The position numbers and the translations under genes were made by a program. From assembly GCA_028485475.2 (NCBI GenBank), contig CP144143.1, forward strand, positions 930,001 to 994,000: 64,000 nucleotides of DNA, written 5' to 3'. The stretch is from Chitinophagaceae bacterium C216. GTDB taxonomy: Bacteria; Bacteroidota; Bacteroidia; Chitinophagales; Chitinophagaceae. This document shows, one piece after another, positions 37,252 through 45,610 of this stretch; position 1 is the first letter of the stretch, and each line of letters starts with the position of its first letter. Below the pieces are notes generated by a model. The model searched no databases and was not told the origin of the DNA. It saw only the letters and a list, made by a program, of their open reading frames with translations.

Positions 37252-38157
37252 ATGAAGTTTGGACAGGTGCCACACCCACAAAGTATTGACTTTTCTATTC
37301 CTAAAGATCCTCCAGCTACCACAACCATACTACAACGTGCGAAGGGTAAGCGCTTTGAGGTATATGTGGGTTGTGCCAAATGGAATAAAACCGATTTGAA
37401 AGGATTTTATCCTCGAGGAGTAAAGGATGAGTTAGCTTATTATGCCCAGCATTTTAATAGTATAGAGCTGAATGCCACTTTTTATAACATGCCTTCAGTG
37501 GAACAGGTAATTAAATGGAAAGAAAAAACACCTGGAGGTTTTAAGTTCTTCCCTAAAATTACCAATAGTATTAGCCACTATAAAAGATTACTGGATGGAA
37601 GAAAGCTTACGGAAACCTACTGTAATGCGGTGGCAAATTTTGAGAAAAAGCTAGGCATGATTTTTTTGCAACTACATGATAACTTTTCTCCTAAGGAATA
37701 CGAAAAACTAGAGATCTTTATTAAGGAATTTCCGAAAGGAATGCCGCTGGCAGTAGAGGTGCGCAATGAAAGTTGGTTTAGAGACGCTGCCGTGTGGGAA
37801 CAGTTTTGTACGCTGCTAGAGAAACATAAAGTGACAAATATTATTGTAGATACGGCGGGTCGCAGAGATATGATGCATATGCGATTAACTACTCCTGTAG
37901 CATTTGTTCGCTATGTGGGCTGTAACGACGATACTATCGATCGAAAGCGGCTGGATGATTGGATATTGCGCTTGAAGAAATGGCATAGGGAAGGACTGAA
38001 ACAACTATACTTTTTCGTTCACCAGAACGTGGAGGTTTCGTCTCCACTTTTATCCGCATATTTTATTGAAAAATTGAATAAAGCCCTAAAACTGGAGCTG
38101 AAGGTACCACATATGCCAGAAGCTGGCACAGCCGACAAACAAGCAAAGCTTTTCTAA
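37252..38157 (+). CDS. DUF72 family protein
   Basis: A 301-residue TIM-barrel-like protein with the family features YVGCAKWNKTDLKGFYP, YYAQHFNSIELNATFYNMP, FFPKITNSISH, LQLHDNFSPKEY and a C-terminal FFVHQNVE. The biochemical function of DUF72 is not established. It overlaps the convergent HAD gene by four bases at the stop codons. Confidence 0.9.
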   Translation: MKFGQVPHPQSIDFSIPKDPPATTTILQRAKGKRFEVYVGCAKWNKTDLKGFYPRGVKDELAYYAQHFNSIELNATFYNMPSVEQVIKWKEKTPGGFKFFPKITNSISHYKRLLDGRKLTETYCNAVANFEKKLGMIFLQLHDNFSPKEYEKLEIFIKEFPKGMPLAVEVRNESWFRDAAVWEQFCTLLEKHKVTNIIVDTAGRRDMMHMRLTTPVAFVRYVGCNDDTIDRKRLDDWILRLKKWHREGLKQLYFFVHQNVEVSSPLLSAYFIEKLNKALKLELKVPHMPEAGTADKQAKLF

Positions 38158-38849
38158 AAAATCTCTTTGAGTTCCTTCAGGCATTTTACTGTATAGGTAG
38201 GTGTAAAGTCAGGCTGTTTTCCAATATGATTGATGAATACCTGGTCCATACCTACATTACTGGCACCCATGATATCGGCCACGAGGTCATCACCCAGCAT
38301 TATGCTCTCTTTAATGTGCGCTTTTGTGGTAGACAATGCAAAATCAAAAATTTCTTTATTGGGTTTAAGACTGTTACTAGCCTCAGAAGTGATTACTTTG
38401 TCAAAATAATGATGTATGTTGGAGTTGACAATTTTTTGATGCTGTACCTCTTCAAAACCATTAGTGATTAAGTGTAGCTGATAATTTTTATTTTTCAAAT
38501 ATTCTAGTACTTCCACCGTATGAGGAAACAATGCCTTACGTGTGGGTAACATTTCCAAAAAGCGCTTACTCATCGTCTCAGCCAGCGCTTCGTCTCCGAT
38601 TTTGAAATCCAACAATGTGAGCCGCATTCTTTTGATGCGCAATTCGGCCTGTTTTATGAAGCCATTACGATATCTTTCCCATAACTTCATGTTATGGTGG
38701 AGGTAATTTTGATAAAATTTTTCAAAATCATCCACTCCTTTTCGTTGAAGATCAAGCGTTTCATAAAGCTCTTGCAGCGTAAGCTTGGCGTTCGTGTCAA
38801 AATCCCACAACGTATGATCCAAATCGAAAAACAAATGCTTATACTTCAT
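38154..38849 (-). CDS. YjjG-type HAD family pyrimidine nucleotidase
   Basis: ATG 38849 gives MKYKHLFFDLDHTLWDFDTN, the typical N-terminus with nucleophile Asp in DLDHT; an upstream ATG at 38903 would add 18 residues. Further HAD motifs are LITNGFEEVQHQK (motif II Thr), the Lys of LKPNKEIF and GDDLVADIMGASNVG (motif IV). About 231 residues. YjjG enzymes dephosphorylate non-canonical pyrimidine nucleotides as a house-cleaning step. Confidence 0.88.
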   Translation of the reverse strand: MKYKHLFFDLDHTLWDFDTNAKLTLQELYETLDLQRKGVDDFEKFYQNYLHHNMKLWERYRNGFIKQAELRIKRMRLTLLDFKIGDEALAETMSKRFLEMLPTRKALFPHTVEVLEYLKNKNYQLHLITNGFEEVQHQKIVNSNIHHYFDKVITSEASNSLKPNKEIFDFALSTTKAHIKESIMLGDDLVADIMGASNVGMDQVFINHIGKQPDFTPTYTVKCLKELKEIF

Positions 38850-38935
38850 ATGCCGTAAAAGTAAAAATTCTAATTCTGAAATTCGGTAATTTGTACGGTA
38901 CATTTATTGCATAAAAAGAAAAAGAGTCGTGTAAT

Positions 38936-39637
38936 ATGAAGAATGTTGTAATTACCGGTGCTTCTCGCGGTATAGGTTATGCTATCGCAGATATTTTTGC
39001 CCGGAACGGATATAATCTATATCTGACATCAGTCAATGAAATGAATTTGTACAAGGCACTGGAGCGCCTACTTACTAAATACGATAATATCGAAGCCCAC
39101 GCCAAGGCTTTTGATTTATCCGATAAGAAACAAGCTGTGGATTTCGGCAAATGGGTGCTGGATCAAGCGGTTCCTGAGGTGTTGATCAATAATACCGGTG
39201 TATACGAACCGGGCACCGTATGTGATGAACCCGATGGCACACTCGAAAGATTAATGGCGACCAATTTATATTCCGCGTATCATGTAACCCGTACGCTGGT
39301 TCCTGCCATGAAGTTGCAGGGGAGGGGACATATCTTTAATATTTGTTCGATTGCGTCTTTACAGGCATATTCCAACGGTGGTGCATACAGCATCAGCAAA
39401 TACGCATTACACGGCTTTAGCAAGAACCTGCGTGAAGAATTAAAATCTTATAATATTAAGGTAACCTCGGTGTTCCCTGGTGCCGTACTTACGGATTCGT
39501 GGGGAGACTTTGATAATAGGGATCACAGAATAATGGCAGCCTCGGATGTTGCCAGCATGATATTTACTGCTGCTCAGCTTTCCATTGGGGCTTGTGTAGA
39601 AGATATTGTTTTAAGACCGCAGCTGGGCGACCTTTAA
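38936..39637 (+). CDS. Short-chain dehydrogenase/reductase
   Basis: A 233-residue classical SDR: TGASRGIGYAIA (cofactor motif) at about 6-17, NNTG near 88, catalytic Ser in SIAS and YSISK (Tyr-Lys) near 155. The substrate cannot be told. The downstream BatD-like gene begins 15 bases after its stop, so they may be co-transcribed. Confidence 0.9.
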   Translation: MKNVVITGASRGIGYAIADIFARNGYNLYLTSVNEMNLYKALERLLTKYDNIEAHAKAFDLSDKKQAVDFGKWVLDQAVPEVLINNTGVYEPGTVCDEPDGTLERLMATNLYSAYHVTRTLVPAMKLQGRGHIFNICSIASLQAYSNGGAYSISKYALHGFSKNLREELKSYNIKVTSVFPGAVLTDSWGDFDNRDHRIMAASDVASMIFTAAQLSIGACVEDIVLRPQLGDL

Positions 39638-39652
39638 GCTGCATCATCATTT

Positions 39653-41035
39653 ATGAAGTATTGCGCTTACATAATACTATTACTGCTGCCTATTTTTTCG
39701 GTTTACGGTCAAAATGACGACTATGTTCCTTTGGATGAAAGGATCAAAAGCAATCTTTTCATAAAGGTAGAAGCCAGTAATACCGATTGTTTTGTTGGCG
39801 AGCCTATCATTGTTACTTATAAGCTGTATAGTGCACTCAACTCAGAGTCATCTGTCATAAAGAACCCTTCTTTTAAGGGTTTTGAAGTGAAAGACCTCAA
39901 AACAGATGCAGACGCTGTTCCATCTAGAGAAGCCGTAGATCGAATTCCATTTGATGTACACACCGTGCTAAAGGTGCAGTTGATACCACAGCGATCGGGA
40001 AAGTTGGTTCTAGATGAGTTGGTGATGCATAATAATGTCAAATTGATAGATGCTAATGGTCGCAAAGATCCTTTACTGAGTGGTGTAAAGGAGTCTTATT
40101 CATTAAGCAATGGCTATTATAGCCTTAATATAGCTTCAGTCCCGCTAACAATATTAGCGACCGGAGTGCCTAGTTCAGCTTCTCCTAACGCATCCGAAAT
40201 TGTAGGCAATTTTAGGATGGACGTACAGCTCTCAAAAAAGATGTTAGTGCCGCAAGAAGAAGCTGCGCTAATCATCACCCTAACCGGAGAAGGGCATTTT
40301 GATAAAATCAAAATGCCGGAAGTTAAATGGCCAGAAGATGTACAAGCTTTTCCACCTAAGATTGATAAATCGAATGTGGATGGTAGCGGATATATAACCT
40401 ATACGATTCCGTTTAAGACCTTAAAGCCCGGTAGGTATATAATCCCTTCTATTAAGTTTTCTTACTACGATATAGTGGATTACCGGCATAAAACTATCAC
40501 CAACATTCCAATTGCCTTTATGGTAACTGAAGAAAATGGCCAAGCGGTGCATGAGGTTATTGCTACTGATGCTAGTGAACAAGTTAAAGGATGGCTTGTT
40601 GGAGGGGTACTGTTGATTTTATTGCTCATTGTTGTCTTGTTCATCAGATATAATCAACATAAAAAACGAATAGTCTCGCTTAATAGTTCGCAGAAATATT
40701 CATCAAGAGAGCATATTGTTCTAGAGCAATTATCAGTGGATGATTTCTTAAAACCGGCTTTTGACAGGCTGAATAATGGAGGGATTGATTTCTATATAAC
40801 ACTAAAGCAGTGCATTATTCGATACTTTGAGAAGCGCTTCGGATTGCCTGTAGCGTTGTTTACGAAGGATGCTCTCCGAGACATAATGCAAAAAGAAAAG
40901 ATTGCCGATGCTCGCCAAACTGCAATCCTTCACCTGCTTACCGAGTTGGATATTCATATCTATAGCATAGCAGGTGCCGAAACAGATAGGCATACCTTGC
41001 TTCAGAAAGCACGCGAGCTGCTTTTACACTTATGA
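39653..41035 (+). CDS. batD: BatD-like protein
   Basis: A 460-residue protein with a signal peptide (about 1-19), a large extracytoplasmic beta-rich region (LFIKVEASNTDCFVGEPIIV, EKSYSL-like blocks, ILATGVPSSASPNAS, NFRMDVQLSKKMLVPQEEA, YTIPFKTLKPGRYIIPSIKF), one membrane segment (about 306-326) and a cytoplasmic tail. The order and the repeated 'V(P/G)...Y.IPF.P..PG.Y.IP' pattern fit BatD of the aerotolerance operon. It stands 27 kb from the batB/batC-like pair, so the Bat genes are split in this genome. Confidence 0.8.
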   Translation: MKYCAYIILLLLPIFSVYGQNDDYVPLDERIKSNLFIKVEASNTDCFVGEPIIVTYKLYSALNSESSVIKNPSFKGFEVKDLKTDADAVPSREAVDRIPFDVHTVLKVQLIPQRSGKLVLDELVMHNNVKLIDANGRKDPLLSGVKESYSLSNGYYSLNIASVPLTILATGVPSSASPNASEIVGNFRMDVQLSKKMLVPQEEAALIITLTGEGHFDKIKMPEVKWPEDVQAFPPKIDKSNVDGSGYITYTIPFKTLKPGRYIIPSIKFSYYDIVDYRHKTITNIPIAFMVTEENGQAVHEVIATDASEQVKGWLVGGVLLILLLIVVLFIRYNQHKKRIVSLNSSQKYSSREHIVLEQLSVDDFLKPAFDRLNNGGIDFYITLKQCIIRYFEKRFGLPVALFTKDALRDIMQKEKIADARQTAILHLLTELDIHIYSIAGAETDRHTLLQKARELLLHL

Positions 41036-41057
41036 CGGATAACGATCTTGTGCCGAA

Positions 41058-42257
41058 TTAAATAAAGTCAAGCATGTCGTAATGGGCTCCAAGAATTTTA
41101 TCGGCATCGGCATTTAACCATCTTCTAAGAATTGTTGCGTATACGCTTTTGAAGTCAATTTTAAATTTTAAATCGCCTTCATTCAGATCGGTGAGATCGG
41201 GTAGGTCGTTGAGAATGCCTTTTTGTTTCAGCCCACCACTTATTAAAAACATATTGTTAGCAGTACCATGATCAGTACCATTGCTGGCGTTTTGAGCAAC
41301 TCTTCTTCCAAATTCCGAAAAAGTAAATAATAGTACATCTTCAAAACGATTATTTTTCTTGAGGTCGGCAGTAAAAGCTTTTATGGCATCGCTCATTTGT
41401 GTGAAAAGCCTTGTTTGCTGCGCATCCTGCCCCACATGTGTATCAAAGCTCCCCAGAGAGATATAATACACTTTAGTATTGATATCGGAATAAATAAGTG
41501 AGGCTATCGTCTTGAAGCCATTGCCTAGTTCGGTTTTAGGATAAGAAGCATTAGTAGGGTGTAACCTGCTTTGTTTGAATATGTAATCAGCCGATGATAA
41601 CGTTTGTGCCATGGTTTTATACAAATATTCTACCGGCTCTTCATCATGATGGTCTTTATGATTTTTCAGGACTTCTCTAAAGAACTTTTCATTGGCTGTA
41701 CCGTATAGTCTTTTGGGATCTTTAACTGCAATAGCATTGGCCTGACTCCCCTTTAGTGCTAAGCTCAATACATCATCTACTTCAAGCGCATAAGTAGGTT
41801 TATCGCAACCACTGCATTGGGCATCCAGATAACGACCAATCCATCCTGTATTCCAGTATTGATCGCTTTGACTTGCAGAATGCCAGATATCCATGCTTCT
41901 GAAATGAGAGCGATCAGGATTAGGATACCCTACATTATTGAGTATAGCCATATGGCCTTCATCGTACAGCTCTTTTAGTGCTGTAAGTGCTGGATGCAGG
42001 CTAGCTTCATCGGTAAGCTTGAGAGTTTTCTCCCGTTTAACACCCAGAGTAGGGCGTAGCTTATAATAGATGTCGTTCCGCACGGGAATAATTGTGTTCA
42101 ATCCATCGTTACCCCCGCTTAACTGCAGCACTACAACTACCTTGTTGCCCGGAGGAACGAGTGCTGGAGATTCAAATGCTTTTAAAAATTTGGGTAGCAT
42201 CATGGATGCTGTGGCCAGCGAGCCTATTTGTAGAAATTCTTTGCGCTTGATTAACAT
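41058..42257 (-). CDS. DUF1501 family secreted protein
   Basis: A 399-residue protein with an N-terminal segment KRKEFLQIGSLATASMM resembling a Tat signal. VVVLQLSGGNDGLNTIIP near 40, SHFRSMDIWHSAS near 120, and SFDTHVGQ and FSEFGRRVAQNASNGTDHG in the C-terminal half are hallmarks of DUF1501, an alkaline-phosphatase-like fold. It is encoded just downstream of its usual partner DUF1800 (31 bases). The pair is common in Bacteroidota and Planctomycetota; the function is unknown. Confidence 0.9.
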   Translation of the reverse strand: MLIKRKEFLQIGSLATASMMLPKFLKAFESPALVPPGNKVVVVLQLSGGNDGLNTIIPVRNDIYYKLRPTLGVKREKTLKLTDEASLHPALTALKELYDEGHMAILNNVGYPNPDRSHFRSMDIWHSASQSDQYWNTGWIGRYLDAQCSGCDKPTYALEVDDVLSLALKGSQANAIAVKDPKRLYGTANEKFFREVLKNHKDHHDEEPVEYLYKTMAQTLSSADYIFKQSRLHPTNASYPKTELGNGFKTIASLIYSDINTKVYYISLGSFDTHVGQDAQQTRLFTQMSDAIKAFTADLKKNNRFEDVLLFTFSEFGRRVAQNASNGTDHGTANNMFLISGGLKQKGILNDLPDLTDLNEGDLKFKIDFKSVYATILRRWLNADADKILGAHYDMLDFI

Positions 42258-42288
42258 AGTTCTATTTTTTAAGGGCTATCGTTATTCC

Positions 42289-43743
42289 TTAACACATCTG
42301 ATATTCGGGAGTACTCATCAGCTGAATGGTCGCTGTTTTTATGAAAGCCTCCCTTGAGGATGTATCAATATTTTTGGCTACTACGTTTTTAACTTTTGAA
42401 GCATCAGTCTGAAACAAATTAGAGGCAATCGTATCCAGTAGCATCTCTCTTTTAATCTTGTTATATTGAGCCGTGTATTTTGCCCAGTTGATCTTTGCGT
42501 TGATGGCTCCGTAAGGTTTTCTTACTGGGGTGGGTACGGCTGCCGTGCCGTCAGCCTTTCTACCCATCATGATGTCATCATCCTGTTTGGGCGATACATT
42601 CAGCTCGTCTTTATCATAAAACATTTGAGGTATACGTAAGCGCATCATCAGAGTGCTACTATCAATCCACGATTTTCCTCCGGGCCATCCAGCCACATTG
42701 GGTGGATATAGCAATTGCTGACCCAGTATCCGCTGTAGATTTAGCAAGGCATTATCATTATCCAGCTGCATGGGTATCATGCGTTGAATGCCTGCAAGTA
42801 ATTCTATCGGTGATTTGATCTTTGTGCCGATATTTTGCGGGTTATAGAACCAATCACTTGTAAAAATTGTTTCCATCAATGCTGCGATATTATAACCGGT
42901 GTTGTAGAACTGTTCGGCAAGTTGGTTAACGATATTTTCATCCACATTATCGTTTACAAAGAATGTGTATATTTTGCGGGTTATAAACCTGGCAGTTTGT
43001 TTGTGGTTAAGCAAAATGTCTAAAATATCATCACCTGTATAATTACCGGTTTGTCCTAAAACCGTCTTTTTGCCCATATCATGCAAGCTCTTTTTAAAGG
43101 CAAAGGCTCCCTGGCGGTCTGCAGTCCATCCAGTGAACGCACGGGCGGCTTCTTTTACGTCTTTTTCGGTATAATGTCCGCGTCCTAGTGTAAATAACTC
43201 CATTAGCTCACGTGCAAAATTCTCGTTGGGTCTTCCTTTACGATTTTGTTGATTATTCAGAAAGTAAAGCATGGCAGCGGACTTCGAAACTTCTTTCAGC
43301 AAGGTGCCGAAGTCGCTTAAGCTGTATTGGCGAAAAACGTGCAGTAATAACTGATTGTAGAAAACATTGTTGTTTCTACAGGCAAGATGACAATGCCAGA
43401 AAAAGGCCATTTTTTCTCGCAGCTGTGCTTGTGTGGTCACCATCTCCTTAAACCAGCGAAGATTCAGCTGTCGTATGGCTGCCAGTTGCATTCTGTTTAC
43501 GTCACGCCGCTGCATTTCGCTATACTCTTTTCTTTTTTCGGGGTCCTGCAAGTCTTCATAAGCTTTAATTAGGGCATCGTCGGCTACACTAATGAATGCA
43601 GGTTCTTTTTCGGAGGCTTTAACAAGGGTTTTGTAGTATTTCTGGGGGGTAAGCCGGGTCAAATCGCCTAATTGCTCTGTTGTTGGACCAAAGCTTGCTC
43701 GCCAGAGTAAGTGCAGATTTTTCAGTTTATTGGAGGTATTCAT
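42289..43743 (-). CDS. DUF1800 family protein
   Basis: A 484-residue protein with LHLLWRASFGPT at the N-terminus, KMAFFWHCHLACR (the FWH..H region) near 120, NENFARELMELFTLGRGHYTEKDV near 175, AARAFTGWTADR and PPNVAGWPGGKSWI near 335. These are the conserved blocks of DUF1800. No signal peptide is evident. It forms an operon with the DUF1501 gene. The biochemical role is not known. Confidence 0.92.
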   Translation of the reverse strand: MNTSNKLKNLHLLWRASFGPTTEQLGDLTRLTPQKYYKTLVKASEKEPAFISVADDALIKAYEDLQDPEKRKEYSEMQRRDVNRMQLAAIRQLNLRWFKEMVTTQAQLREKMAFFWHCHLACRNNNVFYNQLLLHVFRQYSLSDFGTLLKEVSKSAAMLYFLNNQQNRKGRPNENFARELMELFTLGRGHYTEKDVKEAARAFTGWTADRQGAFAFKKSLHDMGKKTVLGQTGNYTGDDILDILLNHKQTARFITRKIYTFFVNDNVDENIVNQLAEQFYNTGYNIAALMETIFTSDWFYNPQNIGTKIKSPIELLAGIQRMIPMQLDNDNALLNLQRILGQQLLYPPNVAGWPGGKSWIDSSTLMMRLRIPQMFYDKDELNVSPKQDDDIMMGRKADGTAAVPTPVRKPYGAINAKINWAKYTAQYNKIKREMLLDTIASNLFQTDASKVKNVVAKNIDTSSREAFIKTATIQLMSTPEYQMC

Positions 43744-43808
43744 GCAAGCAATTTTTGCCTATGACGAAATTTAGTAGTTTAAGTTTAATAACAGCGACAA
43801 TAATTATA

Positions 43809-43841
43809 CAAAAAAATAGTCCGGAGAGGGAATTTCCGGAC
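43809..43841 (-). terminator. Minus-strand terminator after the cytochrome gene
   Basis: AGTCCGGA / TCCGGACT stem (43817-43824, 43834-43841); on the minus strand it is followed by T-rich sequence, about 30 bases after the cytochrome stop codon. Confidence 0.82.
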
Positions 43842-43868
43842 TTATGAATCATATCTAATTTAAAATAT

Positions 43869-44177
43869 TTACTTTTTAGCATTGGCTTTAACAAATGCTA
43901 TCAAATCGGCTGTTTCCTGTTCGGATAACTTTGCACGCTTTGCCATTCCTAAAATTACTTTTTCTTGCTCTTCGAAAGTATGCTTTGGCACATACCCGGA
44001 TTTGTCCTTATGGCACTTCGTACATTTTTCGGACTTGATTATGGTCGCTCCGGCTTTAGCAGATCCTTTAATAGCTTCTGCAGCAGCCTGTGGTGCGGCA
44101 GAACTCTTAGATGACTTAGGAGAACAGGCAATCAACACAGATGTGATGACTGTCAATGTAACGACAATTTTTCTCAT
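43869..44177 (-). CDS. Small c-type cytochrome-like lipoprotein
   Basis: ATG 44177 gives MRKIVVTLTVITSVLIACSP, a lipoprotein signal with Cys18; an upstream ATG at 44186 adds three residues. The mature part has one haem c motif, CTKCH (CxxCH), near residue 57, and C-terminal helix QETADLIAFVKANAKK. About 102 residues. It probably carries or stores electrons at the periplasmic face. It sits 12 bases after the serS stop codon on the same strand. Confidence 0.78.
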   Translation of the reverse strand: MRKIVVTLTVITSVLIACSPKSSKSSAAPQAAAEAIKGSAKAGATIIKSEKCTKCHKDKSGYVPKHTFEEQEKVILGMAKRAKLSEQETADLIAFVKANAKK

Positions 44178-44188
44178 ATGGAACAAGT

Positions 44189-45463
44189 TTACTTTGTTAT
44201 AGATGGTTTTCCAAAGTATGAATGTAAAACTTTAGGAAGAACTATTTCATTTTCTCTCTGATTATTTTCGAGCAAACAGGCCACGATTCGAGGTAAAGCC
44301 AATGCACTGCCGTTTAAGGAATGCACGAGCTGAGTCTTATTGTTCTCGTCCTTAAAACGAATTTTCATCCGATTGGTTTGATAGCTTTCGAAGTTAGAAG
44401 TAGAGCTTACTTCCAGCCAGCGGTCCTGTGCTGCACTATACACTTCAAAATCATAAGTGAGCGCTGAGGTAAAGCTCATGTCGCCTCCGCAAAGTTTTAC
44501 GATGCGATAGGGCAGTTCCAGGGAGCTCAATAGCTTTTCTACATGAGCTACCATTTCTTCTAGGGCTTCATAGCTTTTCTCCGGATGTACCAGCTGTACA
44601 ATTTCTACTTTTTCGAATTGATGTACCCGATTCAGGCCACGCACATCTTTACCGAAGCTACCGGCTTCTCTTCTGAAACAAGGAGAATAAGCCGTCATTT
44701 TAACAGGTAATTGTTCTGGTTTCAGAATGACATCTCTGTATATATTGGTAACCGGAACCTCGGCAGTAGGTATTAGATAGAAGTTGTCCAATTGCATATG
44801 ATACATCTGTCCTTCCTTGTCTGGTAGCTGGCCTGTACCATAAGCAGAAGCTTCGTTTACCATAAAAGGAGGCAGGTATTCAGTATAGCCTGCTTCGGTA
44901 TTAAAGTCTAAAAAATACTGTACTAATGCACGTTGCAATTTGGCACCCGCTCCCTTATATAAAGGAAAGCCGCTACCGGTAAGTTTGGCGCCGGTTTCGA
45001 AGTCTACAATATCGTATTCCTTAATCAGGTCCCAATGAGGTTTAGCCCCGGCAGGTAGAACCGGCTTGGAACCTCCTTCGCGTACTACTACGTTATCCGC
45101 AGCACTATCGCCTTTGGGAACAAGTGAAGAAGGTAAATTGGGCAATTGAACCAATACCTCATGTAAGGCTGCTTCGGTTTGGGCCAATTGTTCATTTATG
45201 GGTTGTATTTTGGCTTTAAGAGTTCCTACTTCCTGTTTTTTGGCTTCTGCGGCTTCTTTTTCACCCTTTGCCATTAACATTCCTATTTCCTTTGAAGCAC
45301 TGTTGATGGAAGCCTGAGTAGTATCAAACTCTAATTGTAACTTCTTACGTTGGTCATCTAACTCAAGTACTTTATCAACCAGATCCAGGTTTTTAAAGTT
45401 TTTAACTGCAAGACGATCTTTTGCCTCCTGCACATTTTGCCTGATCACATTTACTTGTAACAT
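44189..45463 (-). CDS. serS: Seryl-tRNA synthetase
   Basis: A 424-residue class II synthetase: N-terminal coiled coil (about 1-100) that binds the long variable arm of tRNA-Ser, motif 2 PCFRREAGSFGKDVRGLNRVHQF near 255-275 and motif 3 GSALALPRIVACLLENNQ near the end. Length is normal. A -7 element TATTTTTG lies just upstream. Confidence 0.97.
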   Translation of the reverse strand: MLQVNVIRQNVQEAKDRLAVKNFKNLDLVDKVLELDDQRKKLQLEFDTTQASINSASKEIGMLMAKGEKEAAEAKKQEVGTLKAKIQPINEQLAQTEAALHEVLVQLPNLPSSLVPKGDSAADNVVVREGGSKPVLPAGAKPHWDLIKEYDIVDFETGAKLTGSGFPLYKGAGAKLQRALVQYFLDFNTEAGYTEYLPPFMVNEASAYGTGQLPDKEGQMYHMQLDNFYLIPTAEVPVTNIYRDVILKPEQLPVKMTAYSPCFRREAGSFGKDVRGLNRVHQFEKVEIVQLVHPEKSYEALEEMVAHVEKLLSSLELPYRIVKLCGGDMSFTSALTYDFEVYSAAQDRWLEVSSTSNFESYQTNRMKIRFKDENNKTQLVHSLNGSALALPRIVACLLENNQRENEIVLPKVLHSYFGKPSITK

Positions 45464-45480
45464 GCTGAACGAATTTTTCG

Positions 45481-45488
45481 CAAAAATA
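45481..45488 (-). promoter_or_regulatory. Bacteroidota -7 element for serS
   Basis: On the minus strand TATTTTTG lies 17 bases before the serS start codon. A -33 box is not clear. Confidence 0.5.
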
Positions 45489-45555
45489 AAACCATTGCCA
45501 CAGTATGACAGTTTTTTTTCGGAAAGAGGCTTGATATGGCTAATATTTCCTCGAA

Positions 45556-45590
45556 ATAAAAAAGTGCGGTTTTCAATACCGCACTTTTCA
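45556..45590 (-). terminator. Terminator between carB and serS
   Basis: AAAAGTGCGGT / ACCGCACTTTT stem with a 7-base loop and A/T-rich flanks, about 20 bases after the carB stop codon. Confidence 0.88.
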
Positions 45591-45610
45591 TTTTTATATT
45601 AAGAAGCCGA

